A DNA stretch of 64,000 bases from Agaricus subrufescens (Eukaryota; Basidiomycota; Agaricomycetes; Agaricales; Agaricaceae), in assembly GCA_029945375.1 (NCBI GenBank), contig CM057066.1, positions 186,001 through 250,000 on the forward strand, read 5' to 3'. The position numbers and the translations under genes were made by a program. Positions 51,534 to 62,555 of this stretch are shown in pieces. How positions within the stretch are numbered: position 1 is the stretch's first letter; every line of letters begins with the position of its first letter. Under the pieces are notes generated by a model. It worked only from the letters and a program-made list of their open reading frames with translations. It did no database searches and was not told the origin of the DNA.

Positions 51534-54500
51534 ATGGCATCAGGTTCAAAACGTCAGAAAATCAAAACATTTATTCGCAATCCTTTTTCCCGCCGCAAGA
51601 AGGGCAAGGCTCCATCTCGGGGTCTGTACTTACTCGTTTGCCTTCGCGTTATATTCTGCTCATTCATGATCAATTCAGGTGGTCACGACGATTCACCGAC
51701 CACTGTTCCGGCTACTACTTCCTCTGATGCTGTCATGGGCGCAATGACAGCTAGTGCCAGTACACCCAGGATCGTCGTGCATGACGTTTCCCCCCAAGGT
51801 GACGAGAACTATAATGAGCAGTGGCGTAACATACTGACAGAGTACTTAGTTACTGGACTTCAATCGACTTCACGTGGCGGTTTTTTCACCAACGCCAGCC
51901 ACTTCTCCGTGAATAATCCTGTGATGATGGACAATCCAACGGTGAATTTTCATGAAGGGAGTGATAGAAGGAAAGGTACGAAAATAATTACCAGGGTATA
52001 TCGTATCCATGATTAATGAATGTCTGCAGCCATGGAACGACTTCTTGAGCACAGTATTCAGGGTGCAGCATATGATTCTTCCGCTCGCTACCCTCTCCCC
52101 AGATGTCATCCCGGTACTCGCATTGAAATCAATAAACATATCATAACCTGGTTCTACAACGAGGAAAATGACGAGTTGCTCATCTGGGTTTGCGGCGCTG
52201 CTGGTGTCGGTAAATCAGCCATCATGCAGACCGTTGCAGACAAGCTGGCCGATTCGAAACACCTCGGAGCCTCGACATTTGTGTCCCGTCCTAACGGACG
52301 CAATAGCTCCCAACAGCTGGTCATCACCATTGCCTACCAGCTTGCAGTGCACATCGAAGACTACTGCGCCTTCGTCACCGAGAAACTTTCCCGAGACCCT
52401 GCGCTCGTCAATAAAGGAATGCAAGAGCAGTTCAAGACTTTCATAGTTCAACCTTTTGTCGAAAGGAGGGTCGGAGCTGCTGGACACCCATGGGGTATCA
52501 TACTGGATGGCCTCGACGAGCTCGATGCACATGATCCACAGCGAGAGATTATCCACCTCATTGCCGACTTTGTTGTTCAGTATCCAGATGTTCCTCTCCG
52601 CTGGCTCATTGCGAGTCGCCCCGAGCCGCATATTGTTGATACATTCAATGAAGACAAGATAGTGTCTGCACACGTGAAAGTGGATGTTCCTGCCAACTCA
52701 AAGGAATCTCGCCGAGACGTCGAGCGTTTCCTAAGAGCTAGCCTGCAGGAAATTCAGAGAAAATTTCCGCGGACTGTACCGAAGAAATGGCCTAGCGAGG
52801 AGCAGTTCTCACAGCTGGCTGATGCTGCGTCTGGCTTCTTTGTGCTCGCCGATACGGCAATCCGGTTCATTGGTGATCCTCAATATGCCAACCCTACCTT
52901 GCGCCTCAGCCAGGTCTTATCTGCTCTCAATGGCCTCCCGGCCTCTGTCTCTTATATTCAACCATTTGCTCACTTGGACGCCCTCTATACGAGTATCCTC
53001 AGTTCCATCCCGTCTGATGTGTGGCCGACTACGAAGCGAGTCCTTGGTGCGCTACTGTATGCCCAAGGAGAGGGGCAGAAATATGTTCTAAAGCTATTGA
53101 CGGTTATATCTGTCATCCTGAATCTGGATACGAGCACCATTTATGCCTCCGTCAATGGCTGCTACTCACTGCTCAACACTTCCGATCCCGAAGACGCCCA
53201 CTGGAAGCCAGCAACTTTTTATCATGCTTCATTTGGAGACTACTTACTGGACCTGGCTCGATCCAAACAATTTTCTATCTCCTTTCGAGATGTTGAGGGT
53301 GACTTACTCCAGTCATCCCTCGCCATTTGGCAGGACTTTCGGGTAACCTGCCCTCGAACACCAGGTAAGTTGATACTGTATAATCAGGCTCATAATTTGG
53401 TAACACCAACTCTTCAGGCCGGTCATATAAAGACAGATGGATCAAATACATTTCGTCATTGATCTCAATAGAACTGTGAGTAGGATTGTCCAGCAATGTA
53501 GTCATTTGTGATGCTGACCTGTTTGGTAGCCCCACTAGCGTTCTTCAGATCAGCCTAGTGCGGTATATCCATGAAGCACTCTCCACATTTTTAGTTGAAA
53601 AGCATGATTCGAAAAACAAAGATGTATTCCTATCAGATAGAGATAAGAGTCAGTGCTTTGATCTACTGAGCCAGTTGGAAGGTGCTACTATTTGTGATGG
53701 ATTTCGTATAATTGGGAGATTGTCAGGGTTTCTTCTTTGGTTGTTTGATCTATGGGAGGTTAGTGATAATCCGACATTTTTAGTGAATTGCACCTCATTG
53801 AGTTTTAATATAGGTCTATCAGGGAGAACTTGCTGCTAGAGGGATTATCCAGCAGGTGGGATTGAAATCAGTCCAATTTGCACAGCTTCAAACCTGCTCA
53901 GCTCAAGCACAAATTATTCAATCCAAATCAATATTGAAGACCATGTGGTATTCATCTGTAGGTATCAATTTATTTATGCTATTGTATTTGTTAATCCTAG
54001 CTTTAGGATCATTTTGGAGAAATTCTTGCTAGCATGCCTCAGCTTGAATTACATTTCCCACAACTCCCTGTCCTGGCTTGTGGAAGTCCAGGGAATGGCT
54101 GTCTGGTGTTCAGACATCTGGCTAATGTCTCAGACCTACAGTCTCATGGTTTAGATCCTTCACTTCTTCATGCTGAGGCTCCAGTTTGGATATATTTTGT
54201 GATCCCATATCCCCACTCCAACTTCTACCATGATGCTGAACATTATCTCAGGGATAGCCTTCAAGCTATCTCAACCACCTATTCCCAGAATATGCCAGAG
54301 AGCTGGCCCAGCAAGGAGCAGCTTCTCAAACTTGGAGGTGCTGACTCTCATCACTCTGGATTTGCTTCTCTGGCCATCCAATTTATTAAAGGTTCCCTTC
54401 ATGGCAACCCTGTATCCTGCCTTGATCAGCTTATAGCTCTCATTGATGAGGTTGATCCTGTTGATGATCAGCCTTTCATCTATATTGATGCTCTATACAC

Positions 54501-55664
54501 CCACATCCTCACCTCAATCTCTTCTGATATGTGGCCTACTACTCATCAAGTCTTGGGTGCTTTTCTCTATAGTTTAGTAGAGGAACGCTGGGCTCTTCAA
54601 ACTCCCATGGGTGTTTCTATAGCTCTTGGCATTGAGCTGAGTGTAGTCCATGCTGCACTCAGTGGCTGCTCTATGGTCCAGATGCCTCCAGAAAATGCTC
54701 CTCTGGCAAGAGTTGTCTTCTCTGATCCTTTCTTCTATGAATATCTGGTGGACCCTGCTAGATCCAAAAAATTCCATATCTCCCTGAAAGACACTAAAAA
54801 TCAGGTATGGAAGCTGCTGATTGACATTTGGCAAGGCTTCAAGAAGTTTCGTGGTGGAAAGCCTGGTGAGTTTATATAATAGTATGCCTTTATATATTGT
54901 CATCAAATTTCTAGATGATTCCATGTGGCATGAGTATTGCTCACAGTATCATTCTGGTATCAATTCAGCCAATCATTCAGCCACAACTGATTTCAATCTT
55001 GATTTACGTGAAGATGTTCATGATGCCCCCATTTTCTCACTCAGGCAATATGACCCTGCTGAACTCAAATCAAGCCAGACTCAGGATTATGTTTTTCATT
55101 TACTTGGCCAGCTGGATTTCATTACCATACAATGGGGCTCCTGGTCTTTTCAGAATAATTTTGTCACTTGGTTATTTGAAATTTGGAATGTAAGCCAACG
55201 ACTTTGGAATGACTATTTGTCTAATGTAAATCATAGACGTATGAAGAAGAGCTTACTAGCAGAGATCTTGTTCATGGAATCCAATTCAAAGATCTGCAAT
55301 TTGATCATCTTGAGTTGGACAGAGTATTCCCTCATATGCTGCTCTGTAATGTAGGCTCAGAAAAGGATGCATTTCTGGGAAATGATGTGAGATCTAATGT
55401 CTTTTGAGCTATCTGACTTCCTGATATACTATTGTCCAGCCAAACTCACCTGAAGAATTAGAAGAATACATATCAGGCCTTCAACTTTTCCAGCAACACA
55501 GGCCAGACCTCCAAGTCTTGATAGGTGGACACCCAGGGCACAAGTTTGCAGTTTTCGAGTATGAGTATACTGAAGATGACTTGAAAGTAAAGACCCACCA
55601 GCGAATTGAAGGGAAGCAGAAGGCAGGAGATTTAGGATATTACTTTCTTCCCTATCCTGATTGA
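51534..55664 (+). CDS. NLR-D: NACHT-domain NTPase, intact reference copy
   Basis: Exons 51534-51621, 51679-51798, 51850-51975, 52030-53364, 53418-53475, 53530-53758, 53814-53957, 54007-54865, 54915-55189, 55237-55386 and 55440-55664 give 1,202 aa in phase. Layout: residues 1-111 a basic start and GGFFTNASHFSVNN; Walker A GAAGVGKS 167-174; Walker B IILDGLDEL 268-276; ASRPEP near 306-311; NACHT-associated module to about 556; linker to 700; second module without P-loop 701-986; second linker to 1127; truncated third start 1128-1202. It is a STAND ATPase with no recognised C-terminal ligand-binding repeats. Intron 2 has no stop when retained here and its donor is weak (GTGACG), so a form 17 residues longer is possible. 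Likely a cytosolic sensor or cell-death regulator by family. Confidence 0.9.
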
Positions 55665-56504
55665 GTATAGTCACAATTTTGCCTTGACCGTCGTGATTTT
55701 CTTTCTATTGATCTCCTTGTTGGTCTCGAGATTTGTTACAAAATGAAAATCTGCTTTGTAGGAGTATCCCCATGTATCTCGTTTTGCGTGTTCTCGAATT
55801 AGTCGTGTATTGTGTCAGAGAATCAGATAAATTGATTTCGAGTATCTAATGCAGATATGTATAAATGAAGAATGGATGGTAAGTTATCTGGGGCACAATA
55901 GATCAAAAGGCCAACACTGAGTCGGACAAGACACCATCTCAATACGTTACAAACATCACACATAAATGAGAGTAGCGAAATGTCAGTATGATAGATTGTT
56001 AATGAAAGTAAATAACAACAAGTAAGGTCCCTATGTGCATGTAACACTAAAAGCTAAACTAAAGCAGTGAGACGAGGGAGAACAAGGAGGAAGAGGAAAG
56101 AAAACTAATCAACAACATAGAAATGTTCAGTGCGTAAATGACAAGAGGTCCAATAAGATATTAATGTTTGTGGTAAGTAATGAGGAAAGGACGAATGAGT
56201 GTGAGACGTAAACGAGTGTTAAGATCATGCAGGTTAGTAAGTAAACGAGATAAGAAAAAGAAAAGAGGATAACAATGTAAATAACTTGCGCACAACGACC
56301 AACCCAAACCCCTCCAGAAGAGAAAAAAAGAGAGAAAACTCCATCCATAAAGAAAAGTAGCCGGGGCCGGGAAGTTTTTTTAAAAGCAACGTGTTGATCT
56401 CTAGATAGTAACGGACGAAGAGTGACCCCGAATGATTGTTCTGAATGAGCAATGAGGACAAGGGATGTTGTGTGAGATAAAATGTCTGCGAGGCGTATGC
56501 GGTA
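55665..56504. other. Convergent intergenic spacer, unit D
   Basis: 840 nt between facing stop codons, nearly identical to unit C. It must hold the 3' UTRs of both genes. No gene seen. Confidence 0.6.
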
Positions 56505-59274
56505 TTAGCATGATCCGTCAAAGAGCCTATTCTTCGGCTTCGCGTAAGGCCACGCCGTGGCGTTTCGGTCTGGACACAACAGAAAAAAAACAGAATAATG
56601 TTAGCGAGTTTGTCGAATAAATAGTTAGGGAGAGGAACAAAATGAGGATTGTCGAATCAGGAAACGAAGAATTGTTTCCGACATTGAACGCGTTGATGAG
56701 GCCGAGTGATGCCAAGGCAACGTCGAAGGGAGACATAATCCCACAAGTACACGACAATCGCAAAGAACAGCCGACAAACGAAGGAACGACAACTCACCTT
56801 CATAAGCATCGATGTGACTCGCGATGTAATTCGCGGTCGGGAAATCCTTAGGATCACAGCCTGTGTTGATCGAGTCCTTCCTCTGATAAACCCTTACATA
56901 ATTAATCAGGAATTCGGCGGGGAATAATAGCGTCGACAGGTCAATCTCTTGCCAATTTGCTGTTAAAGACGGACGCGGAGGGTCAGTATCGTGTCTCGAA
57001 TAGCCTTAAGACGTTGACGTACGCGAGATACCCAAGTTCAAAACAATGGACATGGGTTCAACAGGGATCAACCTCTGCCCGACACCTGAACCCCCCTGAG
57101 CCTCGGGATCTGCCCCCACAGCGGAAGCCTCCATCTTATACGACGGCTTCCCATCAACACTCCATTGGACATATCCGGAACCCGGATCATTCGGATCCGA
57201 CCAGTACTCGAACCCGAAGACCTTGTAGGGCTTTGGTTGACCAGGTTGTACCAATCCTTGGAACATGTCACTGGGAACTCGCGTCAATCCCGAAATAGCT
57301 TGCTGTATAGCCGAACCATGATAGCCGTTCATCGCAGTTAGCGAAGGATCGGAAATGGTTATTGCATCAGTGTTGTACTCATAATCGTGAGTGAACGGCG
57401 CAAACTGAGCGGACTGAGACACAACTTGGGTGACACCACTGGTTTTGTTGATTTCAGTCTCGAAGATATCAATCTCTGGTGCTCCGCGACCTTTGGTGTA
57501 CACAGGACCGGGATGGTCGGCGTCGGGGCAAGAACATGCTCTGAGAAACATCAGCTAAATATAGAGTATTCAAGACGAAGGACATACGACACTCTCTGCC
57601 CTGGTAGCCAACTCAACTCGAAGTTGTAATTCGACCTGGATTTATCGGAGTGAAGCGCTGCCGCAGGACCAAGACCGTCAGCATTTGTTTGATTGGGAAA
57701 TGTTCCCACATCACACGAATCATACGTGTACGGCCACATCCCGTCGGTAGTTGCTCTATATCCCGGTCTTGCCAAGTTTCCCATTGTCCAGGCGCCAGGC
57801 CACTATTGACATATGGTCAGCTCACACGGTAGCAGGGTAGGAGGAAGAGTGGACTGACGTATCCTTTGGAATTTTCGTCTGATCCTGGGAAGACGACTTC
57901 GACTTCGATGTAACCTTGAGTAAAGCAAAATTTGTTCCATGATTGAAGCATCCCACTGCGATAATTCAAGTTGTGGTTGTCAGCGGGAGTGAACGGAGCA
58001 GTCGAGCCTGTGATGCCGTCAACAAAGGAGAGGTTATCGACAAGAAGAAGGGGTACTGACCAGGAGTGAGGTGAGGTTGAAGAGTGTCAGCGGAATCAAG
58101 GGTGATGACGAGAGCACCATCACGAGTGGTGAGTTGTTGCGGGTCATACCACTCTAAATCCCCCGTTTGACCGTACCAGAGCTCAGCCGCTTCCCAGAAG
58201 GGGTCATCGCCAGGATAGAACGACCTGCCGTCCTGGTTGAACTCGTCGGAGAACACGAGCTCGTATTCTTTACCGTCGAAACCAATACGAGACTGTGCTT
58301 CTTTGGGAGTGTCACGATCGATAGGGTCTGGGAGCTGGAATAGGGCAGGCGATTGACCTGTAAACAAACATTGAGAAGGGATTGCAGGAGGCGATGGATG
58401 ATTTACCTGTGTTGTTGACGCGTATATTACCAACTATAGAATCATTCCTCCCTCGGTCACGGAAGAATCGCAAGACCGGGTAGAACACAAAGAGGGCGAG
58501 AAGAGCCAGGATGAGGCCAAGGAGGACAGAGACATTCAGAATGCCTCTCCACGGAAATGTGGACTTTCGGCCTCCCATGCCGCCTTTTCGTGAAGGATCG
58601 TGGAGAAAGTCTTCTTCGTCTGGAGCGTCAAGCTCATCGAGTACAGGGTCATAGGGGTATGCGACAAGGCCTCGCTGGGTGCCCTGCATGCCAGAGGGGT
58701 ACTTGGAGTCGGAGCGGAAGGATATTATTGAGTCGCCGGAGGTTGAAAGAACGGATTCCCTGTTGTAGGGAAATTTGGGAGGCACGAGGATGGAATCGTG
58801 GTCGCTGCCGTTTGGAGACCCAGAGGCCATGAGATTGGACGACGGGCGGTCCCGTTCATCGGCGAGCCGGTAGAGGACCATGGAGCCGCGCTGGCCCAGG
58901 CCAGGGGGGACGGAGGCTCCGGTGTAGTGGGGCGAGAGGAGAGAGCCCTGGGCGGAGTCGTCGTAGGTGGGCATGAACTTGGAGAGGGTGGTGGAGGAAC
59001 GAGAGGGCGGGCGGGAAGAGAGCGAGCGGGCGAAAGGATTGGCGGGGGAGGCGTGGGGCGGGGACGCCGGGTTGAGCGGGGACGAGATGAAGGAGGCGGT
59101 GGAGGACGAGCGGACGGCGGCCCGGTTCTGGAGCTGGCTGGTGGTGAGTGGCGGGGACGGGAGGTCGGCCATGGCGGGCGAGGGCGGGTGGGCGAGTAGC
59201 GTCGAGGTCTCCTGCTCAGCGACGTGCGCGCGCTCCGCTGGGGACTGGAACGGATTTCTGTTGTCGTCGGCCAT
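56505..59274 (-). CDS. KRE6: KRE6/SKN1-type beta-1,6-glucan synthesis protein
   Basis: Seven exons (59274-58407, 58357-58061, 58007-57859, 57802-57588, 57540-57023, 56959-56798, 56569-56505) give 757 aa. It is a type II membrane protein of the KRE6/SKN1 family (PF03935, GH16-related), acting in the secretory pathway in wall beta-1,6-glucan formation. Residues 1-243 are cytosolic and Ser/Pro-rich, 244-266 are the membrane anchor, and the rest is lumenal with [45 protein letters not shown] (about 532-537) and a final DGSC. EIDIFE fits the GH16 active-site pattern. The last intron is unusually long (228 nt). The start MADDNRNPF was chosen because a GC-rich promoter lies before it; an upstream in-frame ATG would add 20 residues. 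This is the only copy here with a native 5' end. Confidence 0.92.
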
Positions 59275-59790
59275 GACAAGGCCCTGCTGAGAAAAAACAA
59301 TTCTCACCGCCTCTGTCACGCCGCGACATGTCACGGCCCTCCCACACCCCGACCCCGGGTCCCGCTCGCCCTCCTGTCACCGCCCGTCGGTGATTGCCCC
59401 GTCCGAACGGGGACCCATCACGCCCCCCGTCGATCGCCTCGCTCTCCATGCAGTCCCCTGCGATGTGTGGTGCACCGTCACCCCCTGCCCGAAAAGGAAG
59501 CCTGGCCACGGCGTGACATCCCCGTTGCCCAGCCCATTCCGCTCATCACTCTGGTGCACATGGCCCGCGCCCTTGAGCCCATGCAAATCGGCTAATCGCT
59601 GCAACGCTGCCTCCATTTCGGAGTCACGTGTCCCTTCGAAGGCCCGTTGGTGTCCGGCGGCTCCGCTCGTCCACGCAGAGTTTACGACAAAAAGCCTCTT
59701 TCCGGGCCTTCTGGAGATTGCTTTCCATAAATAGATCGTCGGCTTCTCTGAAAGCCAACTTCTACCCGCGGGTGAGCTTAACTCTGCGAT
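59275..59790 (-). promoter_or_regulatory. GC-rich region upstream of KRE6-D
   Basis: The sequence from 59275 to about 59660 is GC- and CpG-rich, unlike the array spacers, and is not repeated elsewhere in the window. It likely holds the KRE6 promoter and 5' UTR. It also marks the right edge of the repeated DNA. Open frames within it are explained by base composition. Confidence 0.45.
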
Positions 59791-60448
59791 GAATTCATAG
59801 CCCGGCCGAGTGGCGCACGTTGTGGCGAAATGACCTCCACCGGATTCGCGCTATTGGACCACGACTAGTGGCAAAAATCATTTCACTCCCGATACGTCTC
59901 TTCCGGAATACCGCCGCTTGATCCTGAGAGTTCGGCACTGCTCTTTGTGGGTAACGTGCCGAGATTTCAATAGGGAAAAACATGGCTAATTCGTTGTTCA
60001 GGATCGTTTCATGTCCTGAGGAAACTGCAGCACTCAAGAAATGTGATACTTTGGATAAAGAGACAGAAACCACCTGAAACCACGACATTTCATTCCTGTT
60101 TCCACCGCTGATGAGATCACATTACATGTCGCATAGACTTTGGCCAGCGAAATCGATTAAACTTCGAATCCCTGACTGTCAGTCATATCTCACACCGCCA
60201 CGTTTCATCCTCATATATTGTTTTATTTCGGTTCCAACAGGTCATGCATTTCAGGTTGATAATGGTCTCGCTCACTTGTAACATGTAACCATGGACCTTT
60301 CCAAATCAACAATTGATAAGACATCGATTATATATGGGGCCTGTATCGGATCCTCCAGGAACGCTTCTGACAAGGAAAAGATCTATGTCTCCACGCAGGA
60401 CAGTCTACGTCTTCCTCTCACAGCCACTTCCTTCCCATCGGCATCTTC
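59790..60448. other. Unique intergenic DNA
   Basis: I see no gene, repeat or RNA here. Confidence 0.4.
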
Positions 60449-61078
60449 TTGCACTTCGCCATCCGTTCGTCCTTCAAATTAATGCCATCCACCGCGGTAA
60501 AGCAATCGCGTCAACGGTCCCCGATACAAGCACACAAATTAGCTCATGAAGGTACGCCCAGTTTGTCAATCAGCATCAACGACATTTCGACATCGGATGG
60601 GCTCATTAAACAAATATCACCTATCATTCGTATTGCACGACATACCGTTTCCAGGAGAACAAAATTACTTACATCATTTTCTGCGGACCATCTAGCCCGA
60701 AATCTATTAGAGTGGCCATCTCGATTCCTACACTCACCTCAACCGGCAATCTTCAATATACTTCCCGCTACCATCTCTTTCGTTCCTACCGCCCAAACTC
60801 ATTCGCACTGTCTAAACTCTTCCTCACCATTGAAGTCCACTGCTGCGCATGTCATCCTTTCTCTGCCTCGACACATCAGATCCACAAATACCCCAAACCT
60901 CGTTACCAAAAGAGACACTGATGACATTATAGCCTCAACCGCAGCACATCCCTTCTTGTCGAGTCTTCCAAATGTCATCAGGGATCACGAACAAACTCCG
61001 GGCAATCAATGCTTCTTCAAACATGCAAGCTATAATCCCGCCTTCTCAAGATCGTCCTTCAAGCTACCACCGCTATGA
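60449..61078 (+). CDS. Uncertain open frame, 209 codons
   Basis: A single uninterrupted frame rich in Ser, His, Pro and Thr, with no recognisable domain, signal peptide or membrane segment. No clear splice signals extend it. The C-rich strand lowers the chance of stops, so this could be fortuitous. It lies between the KRE6 promoter and the tRNA genes and does not resemble anything in the array. Confidence 0.25.
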   Translation: MHFAIRSSFKLMPSTAVKQSRQRSPIQAHKLAHEGTPSLSISINDISTSDGLIKQISPIIRIARHTVSRRTKLLTSFSADHLARNLLEWPSRFLHSPQPAIFNILPATISFVPTAQTHSHCLNSSSPLKSTAAHVILSLPRHIRSTNTPNLVTKRDTDDIIASTAAHPFLSSLPNVIRDHEQTPGNQCFFKHASYNPAFSRSSFKLPPL

Positions 61079-62431
61079 TTCCAAACCAACCTGAGTCTCT
61101 CAACCAAATCTCAAAACGACGTAGTATTCATGCATGGCTAGTGTTTCTCCAGGACTACCAGTGTCCGCCCCCTCGCAATAACGTTTTAACCACATTTACA
61201 TTATCCTAATAAGAGCGTCCGTTCTCACTCCCAACCAAAAGAATTACAATCTGCTGATGCTTCCTTTGGCAACTGTCTGATACGCTCATCTCGTCCAACA
61301 ACAAGTTCCTATATCCCTTCATCCAGAGTACAAGAAGACAACGTCCTATTGTTACTCTTATACAAACCCTGGCGGCACCTCACCAGTCCGACTCCGAGTA
61401 ATAAGTATATACCACAGTAGTAATTGATAGCCCTAACAGCATCTTCCCTGCACTAACATGAACGTTGATGTAATCCAATTGACATGACCTTGATGTGCGC
61501 CGTCCTAGAACCTTTAATAATAACTAGTTCAATAACATCCTCGATGCGATATTTTATCTTCTGATGAACCTCTCTACCACATAAAAAAGAGACAACATCT
61601 CGCACCGGTACAGGATTGCGATCTACGTATATATCATCGAGTCAGTCGAACTGTTCCTTCCTCTTGGCAAAATAAAAAACACATTGATCGATGCACACAC
61701 GCACGTGTGTGCGAATAGTGGGAAAACAACTGCAAGCTTAGTCGTCTCAGAGCAAGTACCATCCCACCACCCACGAGATTTTGACACAACATTAGGTAGA
61801 GCGTGAGATTCTACACTATCCCCACACTCACTCCTCATTCGCCCGTCCAGCAGTATCACTACTCCACCAGCGCCGATGGCACATTAATTCTCACCACTGC
61901 ATGCCAAAGTATCCTCAGAAGCTTCGATTATTCTCACTACCACACCTATGTCTTCTCAAACGCTTCGATCGTTCTCATGGCCAACCTTATATCTATATCT
62001 TCTATTCCGCTCAACCGCCTATTTTTATCACCTGAGGATCCGCTAGATTGAAGCTATACGTTAACTTGACTGAAAAACACCCACGAGTCGGAACCAAGAG
62101 TCAAGGTTAGACATACCTCCTCAAGAAAGAAAAAAAAAAGTTTTTTTTAACACAGACTATTGAGTCACATTTCCTTTATCGCACGATGAAACGGCAGTTC
62201 CTAAATCCCATGAGGATATTACCCAGCATTGTGCACGAGTCAACCTAGTAGCAACATCACGAAGGTTTTTTTTTTTTTTTCAGCGCAAATTCCAGTTGAT
62301 GCGCTCGACATGCCAATCATCACATACCTCGAAAACAAAGAATCAACCTCTCGTGCACCAAGGCGGGCACTGTCACACCCCAAACCAAACGATCACTCGA
62401 TCAAATGGGCATGTCAAGCCATTTTTGGAAT
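61079..62431. other. Unique intergenic DNA with A/T tracts
   Basis: No gene seen. It holds a 9-bp perfect inverted repeat with 2-nt spacer (61693-61712), an A-run followed by a T-run at about 62127-62149, and a T-run at about 62266-62280. Confidence 0.4.
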
Positions 62432-62555
62432 CCGACCTACCAGATTTGAACATGCAACAATTTTTAAATACTCAACCCCCTACGGGATCATATGTAAGTA
62501 AGTTCTTTTTTAAATTACGCCCCCGGTGGCGCCCTTCCAATCGAGCTGCCGTTAA
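62432..62555 (-). pseudogene. Decayed tRNA-Tyr-like relic
   Basis: On the minus strand the 3' part (TTCAAATCTGGTAGGTCGG, ending at 62432) resembles the T-arm and acceptor end of the tRNA-Tyr at 63009-63097. A D-arm-like block (CAGCTCGATTGGAAGGGCG) lies about 90 nt upstream of it. The acceptor halves do not pair and the middle is expanded, so it is not functional. The assignment rests on eye comparison. Confidence 0.35.

Noticed and set aside
58725..59300. Alternative long open frames on both strands over KRE6-D exon 1
   Set aside because: They come from GC-rich Ser/Pro codons. Only the frame leading through the membrane anchor and into the spliced lumenal domain makes a family-like protein.
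61693..61712. 9-bp perfect inverted repeat as a regulatory operator
   Set aside because: It is a CA/TG-type simple-sequence palindrome with no adjacent gene start and no second copy in the window.
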